Positions 25,094-35,883 of a DNA stretch of 64,000 nt are shown in pieces; the stretch's first letter is position 1, and every line of letters starts with the position of its first letter. The DNA lies in NCBI GenBank assembly GCA_016718565.1, contig JADKCZ010000002.1:310001-374000 (forward strand), written 5' to 3'. Under the pieces are notes generated by a model, which was not told where the DNA came from, did not search any database, and saw nothing but the letters and a program-made list of their open reading frames with translations. The DNA comes from Anaeromyxobacter sp. Lineage in GTDB: Bacteria; Myxococcota; Myxococcia; Myxococcales; Anaeromyxobacteraceae. Made by a program: the position numbers and the translations under genes.

Positions 25094-26527
25094 TCAGGCC
25101 TTGGCCTCGCGGCGAGGCCGCTCCGGCTTGTTGAGGGCGTGGATGGCCTCGCCCAGCGCCGCCTTGCAGGCCTCCATGAAGGCCTCGGGCAGCGTCGGGT
25201 GGGCGTGGACGGTCAGGGCCACGTCCTCCAGGTAGGCCCCCATCTCCAGCGCCAGGGCCGCCTCGGCGATGAGGTCGCTGGCCTCCGGGCCGCAGATGGT
25301 GACGCCCAGCAGGAGCTTGGAGGCCTTGTCGCCCACCACCTTGACGAACCCCTCGGTGTGGTCGATGGCGATGGCACGCCCCAGCGCGGCGAAGGCGAAC
25401 TTGCCGATGATGGGCTCGTAGCCGGCGGCGCGCGCCTGCTCCTCGGAGAGCCCCACCGCGGCCACCTCCGGGTCGGTGAAGATGGCGCCCGGCATGGCCA
25501 CCCAGTCGCGCGCCACCTTGTGGCCGGCGATGGCCTCGGCGGCGATCTCGCCCTCCTTGGAGGCCTTGTGGGCCAGCAGCGGCGGGCCGGCCAGGTCGCC
25601 GATGGCGAAGATGGAGGGGACGCTGGTCCGGTACTGCGGGTCCACCTCGACGAAGCCCTTGGGGCCGATGGTCACGCCCACCTCGGCCAGCCCGAGGCCG
25701 TCGGAGTTGGGGCGCATGCCCACCGCCACCAGGATCCGGTCGCAGTCCAGGTCGACCTCGACGCCGTCGATCTCGGCCTTGACCACCAGCGCCGCGCCGC
25801 GCCGCTCCCAGCCCTTGGCCTTGGCCCCGACGTTGACGGTGGCGCCGCGCTGCCGCAGCCCCTTCTGCACCAGGCGCACCGCCTCGGGGTCGATGCCGGT
25901 GAGGATCTGCGGCAGGGCCTCGAGGAAGGTCACCTTCGAGCCGAGCTTGGCGTACACCGTGCCGAGCTCCAGGCCGATGACCCCGCCGCCCACCACCAGC
26001 AGGCGCCCCGGCACCTCGGGCAGGTTCACCGCCTCGCGGGCGCTCCAGACGTCCACGCCGTCGAAGGTGAACCCGGGGATCTGCACCGGCCGCGCGCCGG
26101 TGGCCACGATGAAGGCGCCGGCCTCCACCCGGGTGGTGCCGGAGGCGCCGACCACCTCGATGGCGCCGGGTGCCACGAAGGTGGCGGTGCCCTTCAGCAC
26201 CTCCACGCCGTTCCCCTTCTCCAGCTGCCCGACCCCGCCCACCAGCTTCTTCACCACCGCGTCCTTGTAGGCGCGCAGCTTGGCCACGTCGATGCGGGGG
26301 TCGTCCACCAGCACCCCGCGCTCGGCCGCGCCGCGCACGTCCTCCACCAGGTTGGCGGCCGAGATGAGGGCCTTGGACGGGATGCAGCCCCAGTTGAGGC
26401 AGACCCCGCCCAGCGACTCCTTCTCCACCAGGGCGGTCCGCTTCCCGAGCTGGGCCAGCCGGATGGCGGCGACGTAGCCGCCGGGGCCCGCCCCGATGAC
26501 GACGGCGTCGAAGGTGATGGTGGTCAT
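25094..26527 (-). CDS. lpdA: Dihydrolipoamide dehydrogenase (E3)
   Basis: Seen: 477 residues from ATG 26527 (MTTITFDAVVIGAGPGGYVAAIRLAQ). Redox pair in GGVCLNWGCIPSKAL, NAD loop VVGGGVIGLELG, FAD motif SIFAIGDLAGPPLLAHKASKEG, and the C-terminal His-Glu pair in HAHPTLPEAFMEA. Known: reoxidises dihydrolipoamide on E2. The same strand carries lipA, E1, E2 and lipB, so it is E3 of the complex encoded here. It probably also has its own promoter. Confidence 0.96.
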   Translation of the reverse strand: MTTITFDAVVIGAGPGGYVAAIRLAQLGKRTALVEKESLGGVCLNWGCIPSKALISAANLVEDVRGAAERGVLVDDPRIDVAKLRAYKDAVVKKLVGGVGQLEKGNGVEVLKGTATFVAPGAIEVVGASGTTRVEAGAFIVATGARPVQIPGFTFDGVDVWSAREAVNLPEVPGRLLVVGGGVIGLELGTVYAKLGSKVTFLEALPQILTGIDPEAVRLVQKGLRQRGATVNVGAKAKGWERRGAALVVKAEIDGVEVDLDCDRILVAVGMRPNSDGLGLAEVGVTIGPKGFVEVDPQYRTSVPSIFAIGDLAGPPLLAHKASKEGEIAAEAIAGHKVARDWVAMPGAIFTDPEVAAVGLSEEQARAAGYEPIIGKFAFAALGRAIAIDHTEGFVKVVGDKASKLLLGVTICGPEASDLIAEAALALEMGAYLEDVALTVHAHPTLPEAFMEACKAALGEAIHALNKPERPRREAKA

Positions 26528-26553
26528 GGTGTCTCCGCGTGAAGGACGCGGGG

Positions 26554-26582
26554 ACTCTAGTGGCGAGGCGGGCCCCCCACAA
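26554..26582 (-). promoter_or_regulatory. Candidate promoter of lpdA
   Basis: Minus strand: TTGTGG (26577-26582), 17-base spacer, TAGAGT (26554-26559), about 27 bases before the ATG. Moderately good match in the 116-bp gap between tcdA and lpdA. Confidence 0.45.
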
Positions 26583-26643
26583 GCAGGTGTGCCGGCGCTC
26601 CCCTCCAGGGCGCCCCGCCGGCGCGTGGGCCCCGGGGCGGCGC

Positions 26644-27435
26644 TCAGCGGGCTGGCCGCTTGAGGCGGCGGCGGGCCTCGACCGGGTCGAGGACCCGCGG
26701 GGTGGCCGGGAGCTGGCCGGAGAGCCGCTGCACCACGGCCGCGGCCGCCGCCAGCCCGAAGGCGGCGGTGACGAAGGCCACCGAGCCGTGGCACCTGGGC
26801 TCGCGCCGCCTCGCCCCCGCGGCGGCCGCCCGGGCGCCTGGCGGGCCCTCCTCGTCGCCCGGCAGGCGGCGCGCCGGGCGCGGCGGCTCCACGGACCAGA
26901 CCGCCAGCACGCCGGTGGGCGCGGTGGCGGCCACCCCGAAGCGCTTGCGCAGGTACTTGCGCACGTCCTTGGCGAGCTGGTCCGTGTGGGTCTCGCAGAG
27001 GTCGGTGACCTGGATGGCGGTGGGGTCGAGCCGGCGCGCCGCGCCCAGCGCCGTGACCACCGGCACGCCGAGCGTGAGGCAGCGGTCGATGACGTGCAGC
27101 TTGGCCACCACCGTGTCCATGGCGTCCAGCACGAAGTCCACCCCGGCCGCCGGCACCAGGCGCGCCGCAGAGCCCTCGTCGTAGCGGCCGAAGCACGGCG
27201 CCAGGGCGGCCGTCGGCGCGATGCGCCCGAGCCGCTCGGCCATGACCTCGGCCTTGGGGCGCCCCAGCTCGCCGTCGAGGGCGTGGAGCTGCCGGTTGAC
27301 GTTGGTCTCGTCGATCCGCTCGCCGTCCACCAGGGTGAGCCGCCCCACCCCGGCGCGCGCCAGCGCCTCGGCGGCGTAGGAGCCGACGCCCCCCAGGCCG
27401 AGCACCACCACGTGCGCCGCCTGCAGCCGGGCCAC
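26644..27435 (-). CDS. tcdA: tRNA threonylcarbamoyladenosine dehydratase (TcdA/CsdL, ThiF family)
   Basis: Seen: 263 residues from GTG 27435: VVVLGLGGVGSYAAEALARAGVG (Rossmann), DETNVNRQ, DAMDTVVAKL, and CETHTDQLAKDVRKYLRKRFG typical of TcdA. Known: it cyclises t6A to ct6A at tRNA position 37. Odd: the usual N-terminal helix is readable just upstream in the same frame (RLDRNARLLGLEG, about 27444-27474) but with no ATG, GTG or TTG before the hexanucleotide repeat. The repeat may have displaced the start, or translation may begin elsewhere, so the true N-terminus is unclear. Known TcdA-type folds need this helix for dimer contacts. Confidence 0.85.
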   Translation of the reverse strand: MARLQAAHVVVLGLGGVGSYAAEALARAGVGRLTLVDGERIDETNVNRQLHALDGELGRPKAEVMAERLGRIAPTAALAPCFGRYDEGSAARLVPAAGVDFVLDAMDTVVAKLHVIDRCLTLGVPVVTALGAARRLDPTAIQVTDLCETHTDQLAKDVRKYLRKRFGVAATAPTGVLAVWSVEPPRPARRLPGDEEGPPGARAAAAGARRREPRCHGSVAFVTAAFGLAAAAAVVQRLSGQLPATPRVLDPVEARRRLKRPAR

Positions 27436-27514
27436 CCCCTCCAGGCCGAGGAGCCGGGCGTTGCGGTCGAGGCGGGGGCTGAGCGCGCCTGTGGCCCCGG
27501 GCCTCCTCGCCCCG

Positions 27515-27737
<223 letters not shown>

Positions 27738-27744
27738 CGGCGCC

Positions 27745-28539
27745 TCACGGTCCCGCCTCCCGCACCGGCAGCCGGAACAGCCGGCGGGCGCTGGCGCTGG
27801 TGAGGGCGTCCACCTCGGCGGGGGTCCGGCCCGTGGCGGCGGCCAGCCCGGCGCAGACCTCCGCCAGGTGGGCCGGCTCGCAGCGGCCGTGGTGCGGCCG
27901 CGGGGTCTGGTCGGGCGCGTCGGTCTCCAGGAGGAGCCGGTCCCCCGGGACGGCCCGGGCCGCCAGCAGGGGCTTGCGCGCCCGCTCCCAGGTGAGCGGG
28001 CCGGCGAAGGCGAAGTGCAGCCCGAGGCGGACGTAGGGCGCCACCTGCTCGGCCGAGCCGCTGAAGGAGTGGAGCACCCCGCCGTCCGGCAGCCCGTCCC
28101 GCTCGAGCAGCGCCAGCAGCGGGCCGAGGGTCCGGAAGGCGTGCAGCGAGACCGGCAGGTGGTGGGCACGCGCCAGGGCCAGGTGGCCCGCCAGCACCGC
28201 CAGCTGCCGGTCGAGCGGGGCGCCGCCCGCGGCGGTGGGGCCGTCCAGGCCGCACTCGCCGACCATCACGGCCCCGCCCCGGGCCAGGGCCGCGCCCAGG
28301 TCGGCCAGGTGGCGGTCGTCGTCGCGCGGATCGAGCCCGGGCAGGAACTGGGGGTGGATGCCCAGCCCGGCGTGCAGGCCGGGGGTGGCGCGCACCAGCT
28401 CGACCAGCGGACCCCAGCCGGCGGGCTGCACCGCCGGCACCAGCACGTCGGTGACCCCGGCGGCCCAGGCCCTGGCCAGCACGGCCCCCCGGTCGGCGTC
28501 GAAGGCCGCCGCGTCGAGGTGGCAGTGGGTGTCGATCAC
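27745..28539 (-). CDS. tatD: TatD-family metal-dependent DNase
   Basis: Seen: 264 residues, MIDTHCHLDA (HxH metal ligands His5/His7), GLGIHPQFL, VGECGLDG (Glu ligand), VSLHAFR, LLLETDAPDQTPRP. Known: TatD enzymes are 3'-5' DNases/hydrolases of the amidohydrolase superfamily, acting in the cytosol. ATG 28539 lies 8 bases after the E2 stop, in the lipoate operon. Its stop is followed immediately by the compound repeat. Confidence 0.93.
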   Translation of the reverse strand: MIDTHCHLDAAAFDADRGAVLARAWAAGVTDVLVPAVQPAGWGPLVELVRATPGLHAGLGIHPQFLPGLDPRDDDRHLADLGAALARGGAVMVGECGLDGPTAAGGAPLDRQLAVLAGHLALARAHHLPVSLHAFRTLGPLLALLERDGLPDGGVLHSFSGSAEQVAPYVRLGLHFAFAGPLTWERARKPLLAARAVPGDRLLLETDAPDQTPRPHHGRCEPAHLAEVCAGLAAATGRTPAEVDALTSASARRLFRLPVREAGP

Positions 28540-28546
28540 GGGCGGA

Positions 28547-29851
<1,305 letters not shown>

Positions 29852-29866
29852 GGGGGTCCCCTCGAC

Positions 29867-30841
29867 TCAGTACGCCACGGTCTCGCGCAGCGCCTTGAGG
29901 ATGCGCGGCGCGCGCGGCAGGTACTCGTTCTCGAGGGTGTAGGGGAAGGGCGTGTCCCAGCCGGTCACCCGCGCCACCGGGGCCTCCAGCGAGAGGAAGC
30001 AGCGCTCCTGGATGAGCGCCGACAGCTCGGCCCCGAAGCCGCAGGTGAGCGGCGCCTCGTGCACCACCACCGCCCTCCCGGTCTTCCGCACCGAGGCCAC
30101 GATGGCCTCGAGGTCGAGCGGCTGCAGCGAGCGCAGGTCCAGCACCTCGCAGTCGATCCCCTCGGCCTCGGCCTCGCGGGCCGCCTGGTCGGCCTCGTGC
30201 CACATGGCGCCCCAGGCGATCAGCGTCACCTGGCCGCCCGGCCGGGTCACCGCCGCCTGCCCCAGCGGCAGCACCAGCTCGCCCTCCGGCACCTCGCCCT
30301 TGGCGGCCCGGTAGACCCGCTTCGGCTCCAGGAAGAGCACCGGATCCGGGTCGCGGATGGCGGCGGTCAGCAGCCCCTTGGCGTCGCGGGGGGTGGCCGG
30401 GCAGACCACCTTGAGGCCGGGCACCTGGATGAAGAGCGCCTCGGGTGACTGCGAGTGGTAGTGGCCGCCCTTGATGCCCCCGCCGTAGGGGGTGCGGATG
30501 GTGATGGGGCACGGGTACTGCCCGCCGGAGCGGTAGCGGTACTTGGCCACCTCGTTCACGATCTGGTCGAAGGCCGGGTAGATGAAGTCGGCGAACTGGA
30601 TCTCCGGGACCGGCCGGAGGCCGTAGAGCGCCATGCCCACCGCCGCGCCGATGATGCCGCCCTCGGCCAGCGGCGTGTCGATGACCCGCCCCTCCCCGAA
30701 CTCCTGCTGCAGGCCGGCGGTGGCGCGGAACACCCCGCCGAAGCGGCCCACGTCCTCCCCCAGCACCACCACCGAGGGGTCCCGCCGCATCTCCAGCCGG
30801 AGGGCGTCGTTGACCGCCTGGATGACGTTCATCACCGGCAT
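29867..30841 (-). CDS. 2-Oxoacid dehydrogenase E1 beta subunit
   Basis: Seen: 324 residues, MPVMNVIQAVNDALRLEMRRDPSVVVLGEDVG, GRVIDTPLAEGGIIGAAVGMALYGLRPVPEIQFADF, RTPYGGGIKGGHYHSQSPEA, WDTPFPYTLENEYLP. Known: with E1alpha it binds thiamine diphosphate and decarboxylates 2-oxoacids. High similarity of layout to BkdA2/PdhB. Located 13 bases after E1alpha and 15 before E2. Confidence 0.95.
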   Translation of the reverse strand: MPVMNVIQAVNDALRLEMRRDPSVVVLGEDVGRFGGVFRATAGLQQEFGEGRVIDTPLAEGGIIGAAVGMALYGLRPVPEIQFADFIYPAFDQIVNEVAKYRYRSGGQYPCPITIRTPYGGGIKGGHYHSQSPEALFIQVPGLKVVCPATPRDAKGLLTAAIRDPDPVLFLEPKRVYRAAKGEVPEGELVLPLGQAAVTRPGGQVTLIAWGAMWHEADQAAREAEAEGIDCEVLDLRSLQPLDLEAIVASVRKTGRAVVVHEAPLTCGFGAELSALIQERCFLSLEAPVARVTGWDTPFPYTLENEYLPRAPRILKALRETVAY

Positions 30842-30854
30842 GGCGGGGGCTCCC

Positions 30855-32075
30855 TCAGCCTTCCGAGTGGCGCGGGTTGGCGAGGCGGGGGTCGGCGGCC
30901 AGGGCGGCCGTGAGCTCGGCCAGCTGCTCGCGCTGCTGCCGCAGCGGCGCGGCGTAGACGTCCTCGAAGAGGCTCGCCACCGGCGGCTTGGCCGGCTGGG
31001 CCTCGGCCTCCAGCAGCGCCGCCAGGAGCTGCCGGCGCAGCTCGTCGCGCAGCGCCAGGTCGCCGGCCTCGTCGAGCACCCCGCGGCGCCCCAGCAGCCG
31101 CCGGATGCGCAGCAGCGGGTCGCGCTGCTTCCAGGGCTCCACCACGCTGGCCGGCCGGTAGGCCCGCGGGTCGTCGGAGGTGGAGTGCCCCTCCATCCGG
31201 TAGGTGACGCACTCCAGCAGGGTGGGCCCCTCGCCGGCGGCGGCGCGCGCCCGGGCCCGCCGGGTGGCGTTGTAGACCGCCAGCAGGTCGTTGCCGTCCA
31301 CCCGCTCGCCGCGCATGCCGTAGCCGATGGCCTTCTGGGCGATGGTCTCGGAGGCGGTCTGGGCCTCGCGCGGCACGCTGATGGCCCAGCCGTTGTTGCG
31401 GCAGGCGAAGACCACCGGCAGCCGCTGCACCGCGGCGAAGTTCAGCCCGGTGTGGAAGTCGTTGGCGCTGGTGGAGCCGTCGCCGAAGAAGCAGAGCGGC
31501 ACCATGTCGTGCCCCTGGATGCGGGCCGCCCAGGCCGCCCCCACCGCCTGCGGCACCTGGGTGGCGATGGGCGAGCTGATGGAGACGAAGTGGCCGGGCG
31601 CCCAGCTCTCGTGGCAGGGCATCTGCCGCCCCTTGACCGCGTCGCCGGCGTTGCCGAAGAGGCCGCACATGAAGGTGGCCAGCGGCAGGCCGCGCAGGAA
31701 GGCGGCGCCGTGCTCGCGGTAGGAGGGGAAGATCCAGTCCTGCGGCGCCATGGCGGCGGCGGTCCCGAAGACGGTGGCCTCCTCGCCGATGGAGCCGACG
31801 TAGAAGCCGATGCGCCCCTGCCGCTGCAGGGTGATCATCCGCTCGTCGAGCAGCCGCTCCAGCACCATCCAGCGGTAGAGCGCCAGCAGCGCCGGGTCGG
31901 CCAGCGTCAGCTCGGCCTCGTCGGCGAGGCGCCCCTCCTCGTCCACCACGGCGTAGAGCGGGAACTCCGCCAGGAACCGGCCGGGGGCCCACTCGCGGGC
32001 GGTGCCGTCGTGGCGGCGCCGGGCCTGCGGCTCGGCCGGCGGGGCGCGTGGCGAGGTGGGCCTGGGATCGCTCAC
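30855..32075 (-). CDS. 2-Oxoacid dehydrogenase E1 alpha subunit
   Basis: Seen: 406 residues from GTG 32075 (VSDPRPTSPRAPP). Thiamine diphosphate motif CFFGDGSTSANDFHTGLNFAAV with RNNGWAIS; YRMEGHSTSDDP phosphorylation-loop region; PSYREHGAAFLRG. Known: catalytic half of the E1 tetramer, oxidising branched-chain or other 2-oxoacids. Upstream frame extension (to 32141) is not protein-like. Start overlaps nothing and lies 13 bases after lipA. Substrate (branched-chain versus pyruvate) cannot be fixed by eye; the gene order favours branched-chain. Confidence 0.94.
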   Translation of the reverse strand: MSDPRPTSPRAPPAEPQARRRHDGTAREWAPGRFLAEFPLYAVVDEEGRLADEAELTLADPALLALYRWMVLERLLDERMITLQRQGRIGFYVGSIGEEATVFGTAAAMAPQDWIFPSYREHGAAFLRGLPLATFMCGLFGNAGDAVKGRQMPCHESWAPGHFVSISSPIATQVPQAVGAAWAARIQGHDMVPLCFFGDGSTSANDFHTGLNFAAVQRLPVVFACRNNGWAISVPREAQTASETIAQKAIGYGMRGERVDGNDLLAVYNATRRARARAAAGEGPTLLECVTYRMEGHSTSDDPRAYRPASVVEPWKQRDPLLRIRRLLGRRGVLDEAGDLALRDELRRQLLAALLEAEAQPAKPPVASLFEDVYAAPLRQQREQLAELTAALAADPRLANPRHSEG

Positions 32076-32088
32076 GGTCGGGGCCCGG

Positions 32089-33072
32089 TCACGGCGCGGC
32101 CCGGCTGGCCAGCTCGCCGCGCAGGAAGAGCTCGGCCGCACGGTAGGAGGAGCGGACCAGCGGGCCGCTCGCCACGTAGCGGAACCCCAGCTCGAGGCCG
32201 CGCCGGCGCAGGGCCTCGAACCGCTCTGGGGTGATCCACTCGGCCACCGGCAGGTGCCAGGCGCTGGGGCGCAGGTACTGCCCGAAGGTGAGGATCTCCA
32301 CGCCGTGGGCCCTGAGGTCCCGCATGGCCTGCTCCACCTCGTCCGGGGTCTCGCCCAGCCCCACCATGAGCGACGACTTGGTGACCACCCGGGGGAACTC
32401 GCGCTTCATGCGCGCCAGCACCTCGAGGGTCTGGTCGTAGCCGGCCCGGGCGTCGCGCACCACCGGGGTGAGGCGCCGCACCGTCTCCAGGTTGTTGGCG
32501 AAGACGTCCGGCCCGGCCCGGCCCACCGCGGCCACCGCGGCCGGGTCGCCGCGGAAGTCCGGGGTGAGCACCTCCACCAGCAGGCCGTCGATGGCCTTGA
32601 GGAGGCGGATGGCCTCGGCGAAGTGGCCCGCCCCGCCGTCCGGCAGGTCGTCGCGGTCCACGCTGGTGACCACCAGGTAGTCGAGCCCCAGCGCCCCCAC
32701 CGCCTCGGCCAGGTGGCGCGGCTCGTCGGGATCGAGGGGCGGCGGGGCGGCGGACGTCTTGACCTGGCAGAAGCGGCAGCCGCGGGTGCAGGTGTCGCCC
32801 ATCAGCATCACGGTGGCGGTGCCGCCGCTCCAGCACTCCCCCACGTTGGGGCAGTGCGCCTCGGCGCACACGGTGTGGAGCCCGAGCCGCCGCAGCGTGT
32901 CCCGCACCCGCTGGTAGCGCTCCCCTCCCGCCAGCGGCACCCGCAGCCAGCCCGGCTTCCGGGCGCCGATCGCCACGCCGCCGCCCCGGAGCGCGGCCGC
33001 CAGCTCCCGGTGGGAGGGGGGGACGGGCTCCACGCCCAGCACGGGGAGGCGCGGCGGCGCGGGGTCGGACAT
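32089..33072 (-). CDS. lipA: Lipoyl synthase
   Basis: Seen: 327 residues from ATG 33072 (MSDPAPPRLP). Both iron-sulfur clusters are complete: C69-x4-C74-x5-C80 (CAEAHCPNVGEC) and the radical-SAM CX3CX2C at 95/99/102 (CTRGCRFC). RSSYRAAE follows at the C-terminus, the Ser ligand region. Known: inserts two sulfurs into octanoyl-lipoyl domains. It heads the operon and together with lipB supplies lipoate to the E2 made by the same unit. Confidence 0.97.
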   Translation of the reverse strand: MSDPAPPRLPVLGVEPVPPSHRELAAALRGGGVAIGARKPGWLRVPLAGGERYQRVRDTLRRLGLHTVCAEAHCPNVGECWSGGTATVMLMGDTCTRGCRFCQVKTSAAPPPLDPDEPRHLAEAVGALGLDYLVVTSVDRDDLPDGGAGHFAEAIRLLKAIDGLLVEVLTPDFRGDPAAVAAVGRAGPDVFANNLETVRRLTPVVRDARAGYDQTLEVLARMKREFPRVVTKSSLMVGLGETPDEVEQAMRDLRAHGVEILTFGQYLRPSAWHLPVAEWITPERFEALRRRGLELGFRYVASGPLVRSSYRAAELFLRGELASRAAP

Positions 33073-33190
33073 GAGATCGCCCGGGCACTTATCCGCGCCC
33101 GACTCGCCGGTCAAGGCGCGGATGGCGCGTGGTACAGTCCCCGGCGCTGCGGCGCCCCGGCCGGGGCGCGCCAGGAGGGCCAATCGAGGC

Positions 33191-34276
33191 ATGCCAGACA
33201 TCGGCGCCGATCCCAGACACGAAGCCACCCGCATCCTGGTGGTCGACGACGACGACGCGGTGCGCGACGTCATCGGGGTCCTCCTCAAGGAAGAGGGCTA
33301 CCACCCCACCCTGGTGGACGGCGCCGAGGCCGGCCTGGCGGCGGCCCGCAAGGAGGACTTCCCGCTGGTCATCAGCGACATGAAGATGCCGGGCAAGGGC
33401 GGGGACTGGCTGCTGGAGCAGCTGCGCGAGTCGCGCCCCGACACCGCGGTCATCATGCTGACCGCCTACGGCGACACCGAGGCGGCCGTCGAGTGCCTGC
33501 GCAAGGGCGCCACCGACTACCTGCTCAAGCCGCCCAAGGTGACCGACCTCATCCGCTCCATCGAGCGGGCGCTGGCCAAGCGCCGGCTCGAGCTGGCGCG
33601 CCAGCGCTACCGGCGCAGCCTGGAGAAGCGGGTGCGCGACCGCACCGCCGAGCTGCAGCAGGCGCTGCGCGACCTGGAGGACACCTACGGCACCACCCTG
33701 TGGGCCCTGGTGGCGGCGCTCGACGCCCGCGAGCACGAGGTCTCCAACCACTCGCAGCGGGTGGTCCGCTACACCCTGGCCATCGCCCGGCGCATGGGCC
33801 TCGCGGAGGCCGAGCTGCCGGACATCGGGCGCGGCGCGCTGCTGCACGACATCGGCAAGATCGGCATCCCCGACGGCATCCTGCTCAAGCCCGCCAAGCT
33901 GACCGACGAGGAGTGGCAGGAGATGCGGCGCCACCCCCAGATCGGCTTCGAGATCCTCAAGGCCATCCCGTTCCTGGGGCTGCCGGCCGACATCGTGCTG
34001 TCGCACCAGGAGCGCTTCGACGGCAAGGGCTACCCGCGCGGCCTGGCCGGCGAGGCCATCCCGCTGGGGGCCCGCATCTTCGCCATCGCCGACACCTTCG
34101 ACGCCATGACCAGCGACCGGCCCTACCGCAAGAAGACCACCGTCGACGCGGCCCGCGCCGAGGTGGCGCGCTGCGCCGCCACCCAGTTCGACCCCCGCTG
34201 CGCCGAGGCCTTCCTGGCCATCCCGGTGGCGGAGCTGGAGGACCTGGCCAGGCCCACCAGCGTGCAGCCCATCTAG
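33191..34276 (+). CDS. Response regulator with HD-GYP-type phosphodiesterase domain
   Basis: Seen: 361 residues. Receiver domain: DDDD at about 20, phospho-Asp63 in ISDMKMP, Lys113 in YLLKPP. A coiled-coil linker (about 125-165, RRLELARQRYRRSLEKRVRDRTAEL) leads to an HD-GYP domain: HD at 219-220 in ALLHDIGKIGIP, HQERFDGKGYP at 272-282. Known: HD-GYP proteins hydrolyse c-di-GMP. No histidine kinase adjoins it. Weak GAGG upstream of ATG 33191. Possible functional link with the PilZ-Hsp70 protein in the same genome (inference only). Confidence 0.93.
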   Translation: MPDIGADPRHEATRILVVDDDDAVRDVIGVLLKEEGYHPTLVDGAEAGLAAARKEDFPLVISDMKMPGKGGDWLLEQLRESRPDTAVIMLTAYGDTEAAVECLRKGATDYLLKPPKVTDLIRSIERALAKRRLELARQRYRRSLEKRVRDRTAELQQALRDLEDTYGTTLWALVAALDAREHEVSNHSQRVVRYTLAIARRMGLAEAELPDIGRGALLHDIGKIGIPDGILLKPAKLTDEEWQEMRRHPQIGFEILKAIPFLGLPADIVLSHQERFDGKGYPRGLAGEAIPLGARIFAIADTFDAMTSDRPYRKKTTVDAARAEVARCAATQFDPRCAEAFLAIPVAELEDLARPTSVQPI

Positions 34277-34309
34277 CGCGCCGGCGTGACTCCTCGGCCC
34301 CGAGGCGTT

Positions 34310-35320
34310 ATGACCCGCGGCGTGCCGACCACCCCGCCCCCGCTCGCCGGGCACCCGCTGGCCGACGCGCAGGGGCGCGCCATCACCTACCTGCGCCTGT
34401 CGCTGACCGACCGCTGCAACTTCCGCTGCAGCTACTGCGCGCCCATGGGCCTGGAGCACCACGAGGACCCGCTCAGCCTGGCCGAGGTGGGGCGCCTGGT
34501 CTCGATCTTCGCCCGGCTGGGGGTGCGCCGGGTGCGCCTCACCGGCGGCGAGCCGACCCTGCGGCGCGACCTGCTGGAGATCGTGGCGGCGGTGGGCGCC
34601 ACCCCGGGCATCGAGGAGGTGGCCCTCACCACCAACGGGCAAGCGCTGGCCGAGCTGGCGGCGCCGCTCAGGGCCGCCGGGGTGACCCGGGTCAACGTCT
34701 CCCTCGACACCCTCGACCCCGACAAGCTGCTGCGCCTCTCCGGCCGGACCGCCTCGCTGGAGCGGATCACCCGCGGCATCGCCGCGGCGCGCGCCGCCGG
34801 CTTCGCCTCGGTGAAGCTCAACACCGTGGTGGTGCGTGGCCTCAACGAGGACGAGGTGGGGGCGCTGGCGCGCTACGCCTGGCGCGCCGGGGCCACGGCC
34901 CGCTTCATCGAGCTCATGCCCTTCGGTGACGGTGACCCGGTGCCGCTGGCCGAGGTGAAGGCGCGCCTCGAGGCCCAGGGGGTCCGGCTCACGCCCGACG
35001 CCACCCGCGGCTGGGGCCCGGCCCACCACCTGCGCGGCGACGCCGTGGAGGACGGCCGCCCGGTGACCGGGCTGGTGGGCTTCATCGGCGCCTTGACCGA
35101 GAACTTCTGCGACGGCTGCAACCGGGTGCGGGTGGCGGCCGACGGCTCGCTGCGCGCCTGCCTGGGCGGGCGCGACCAGGTGGCCCTGAAGCCGCTGCTG
35201 CGCCAGGAGCCGGACGACCAGGCCATCGCGGCGCGCATCGTGGCGGCGCTGGCGGAGAAGCGCGAGCGCCACCAGATGGGCGACGGGGCGCTGCTGCCGA
35301 TGATCGGCACCGGCGGCTAG
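34310..35320 (+). CDS. moaA: GTP 3',8-cyclase (MoaA)
   Basis: Seen: 336 residues, radical-SAM cluster C36/C40/C43 in LTDRCNFRCSYCAP, LTGGEPTLRRDLLEI, SLDTLDPDKL, the second cluster NFCDGCNRVRVAADGSLRACL, and the C-terminal Gly-Gly needed for MoaA activity (GTGG). Known: first step of molybdenum cofactor synthesis. ATG 34310 (with GAGG 6 bases upstream) is preferred over GTG 34286. Fits the two molybdo-hydroxylases 10-25 kb away. Confidence 0.95.
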   Translation: MTRGVPTTPPPLAGHPLADAQGRAITYLRLSLTDRCNFRCSYCAPMGLEHHEDPLSLAEVGRLVSIFARLGVRRVRLTGGEPTLRRDLLEIVAAVGATPGIEEVALTTNGQALAELAAPLRAAGVTRVNVSLDTLDPDKLLRLSGRTASLERITRGIAAARAAGFASVKLNTVVVRGLNEDEVGALARYAWRAGATARFIELMPFGDGDPVPLAEVKARLEAQGVRLTPDATRGWGPAHHLRGDAVEDGRPVTGLVGFIGALTENFCDGCNRVRVAADGSLRACLGGRDQVALKPLLRQEPDDQAIAARIVAALAEKRERHQMGDGALLPMIGTGG

Positions 35321-35463
35321 GCGGCGGGCCCAGTGCCCGGAGGCGAAGGAGGCCGCCAGCGAGGCGGGCGCGCGACGGAGCGAGCAGCGGAGGCGTCCTG
35401 CTGTCGTACGCCGAGCAGCGGAGCGACGAGCCCGCCCGCCGCAGCCAGGCATCGTTCGCCGAC
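35321..35463. repeat. 143-bp convergent intergenic region with a duplicated motif
   Basis: GAGCAGCGGA occurs twice (about 35386 and 35413), flanked by GCG-rich arms (ggcgggcgcgcg and cgagcccgcccgcc) that could fold back on each other. It lies between the stops of moaA and the mutase small subunit and may serve as a two-way terminator. No T-run. Confidence 0.3.
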
Positions 35464-35883
35464 CTAGGCGGCGGCGGCGCGCGGCGGCACGTTGCCGCGG
35501 ATCCACTCGATGATGGTCTGGGTGGACGAGCCCGGCAGGAACACCGCCGCCACGCCCTTCTGCTCCAGCAGCGGCACGTCGTCCTGCGGGATGATGCCGC
35601 CGCCGAAGACCTTGACGTCGCCGGCCTGCTGGGCCCGCAGGAGCTCGATGACCGCCGGGAAGATGGTCATGTGGGCGCCGGAGAGGATGGAGAGGCCCAC
35701 CGCGTCCACGTCCTCCTGGATGGCCGCCGCCACGATCATCTCGGGCGTCTGGTGGAGGCCGGTGTAGATGACCTCCATGCCGGCGTCGCGGAGCGCCCGG
35801 GCGATGATCTTGGCGCCGCGGTCGTGGCCGTCGAGGCCGGGCTTGGCGACCAGGATGCGGAGCTTTCGGCTGGCGGTGCTCAT
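35464..35883 (-). CDS. Acyl-CoA mutase small subunit, B12-binding (methylmalonyl-CoA mutase C-terminal type)
   Basis: Seen: 139 residues, with the cobalamin motif DGHDRG (DxHxxG, His20), the SxL loop in GLSILSGAH, and FGGGIIPQDD (GG). Known: binds adenosylcobalamin for the large mutase subunit. ATG overlaps the preceding methyltransferase stop by 4 bases. Such split mutases act on methylmalonyl-CoA, isobutyryl-CoA or related acyl-CoAs; the large subunit lies one gene upstream. Confidence 0.93.
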   Translation of the reverse strand: MSTASRKLRILVAKPGLDGHDRGAKIIARALRDAGMEVIYTGLHQTPEMIVAAAIQEDVDAVGLSILSGAHMTIFPAVIELLRAQQAGDVKVFGGGIIPQDDVPLLEQKGVAAVFLPGSSTQTIIEWIRGNVPPRAAAA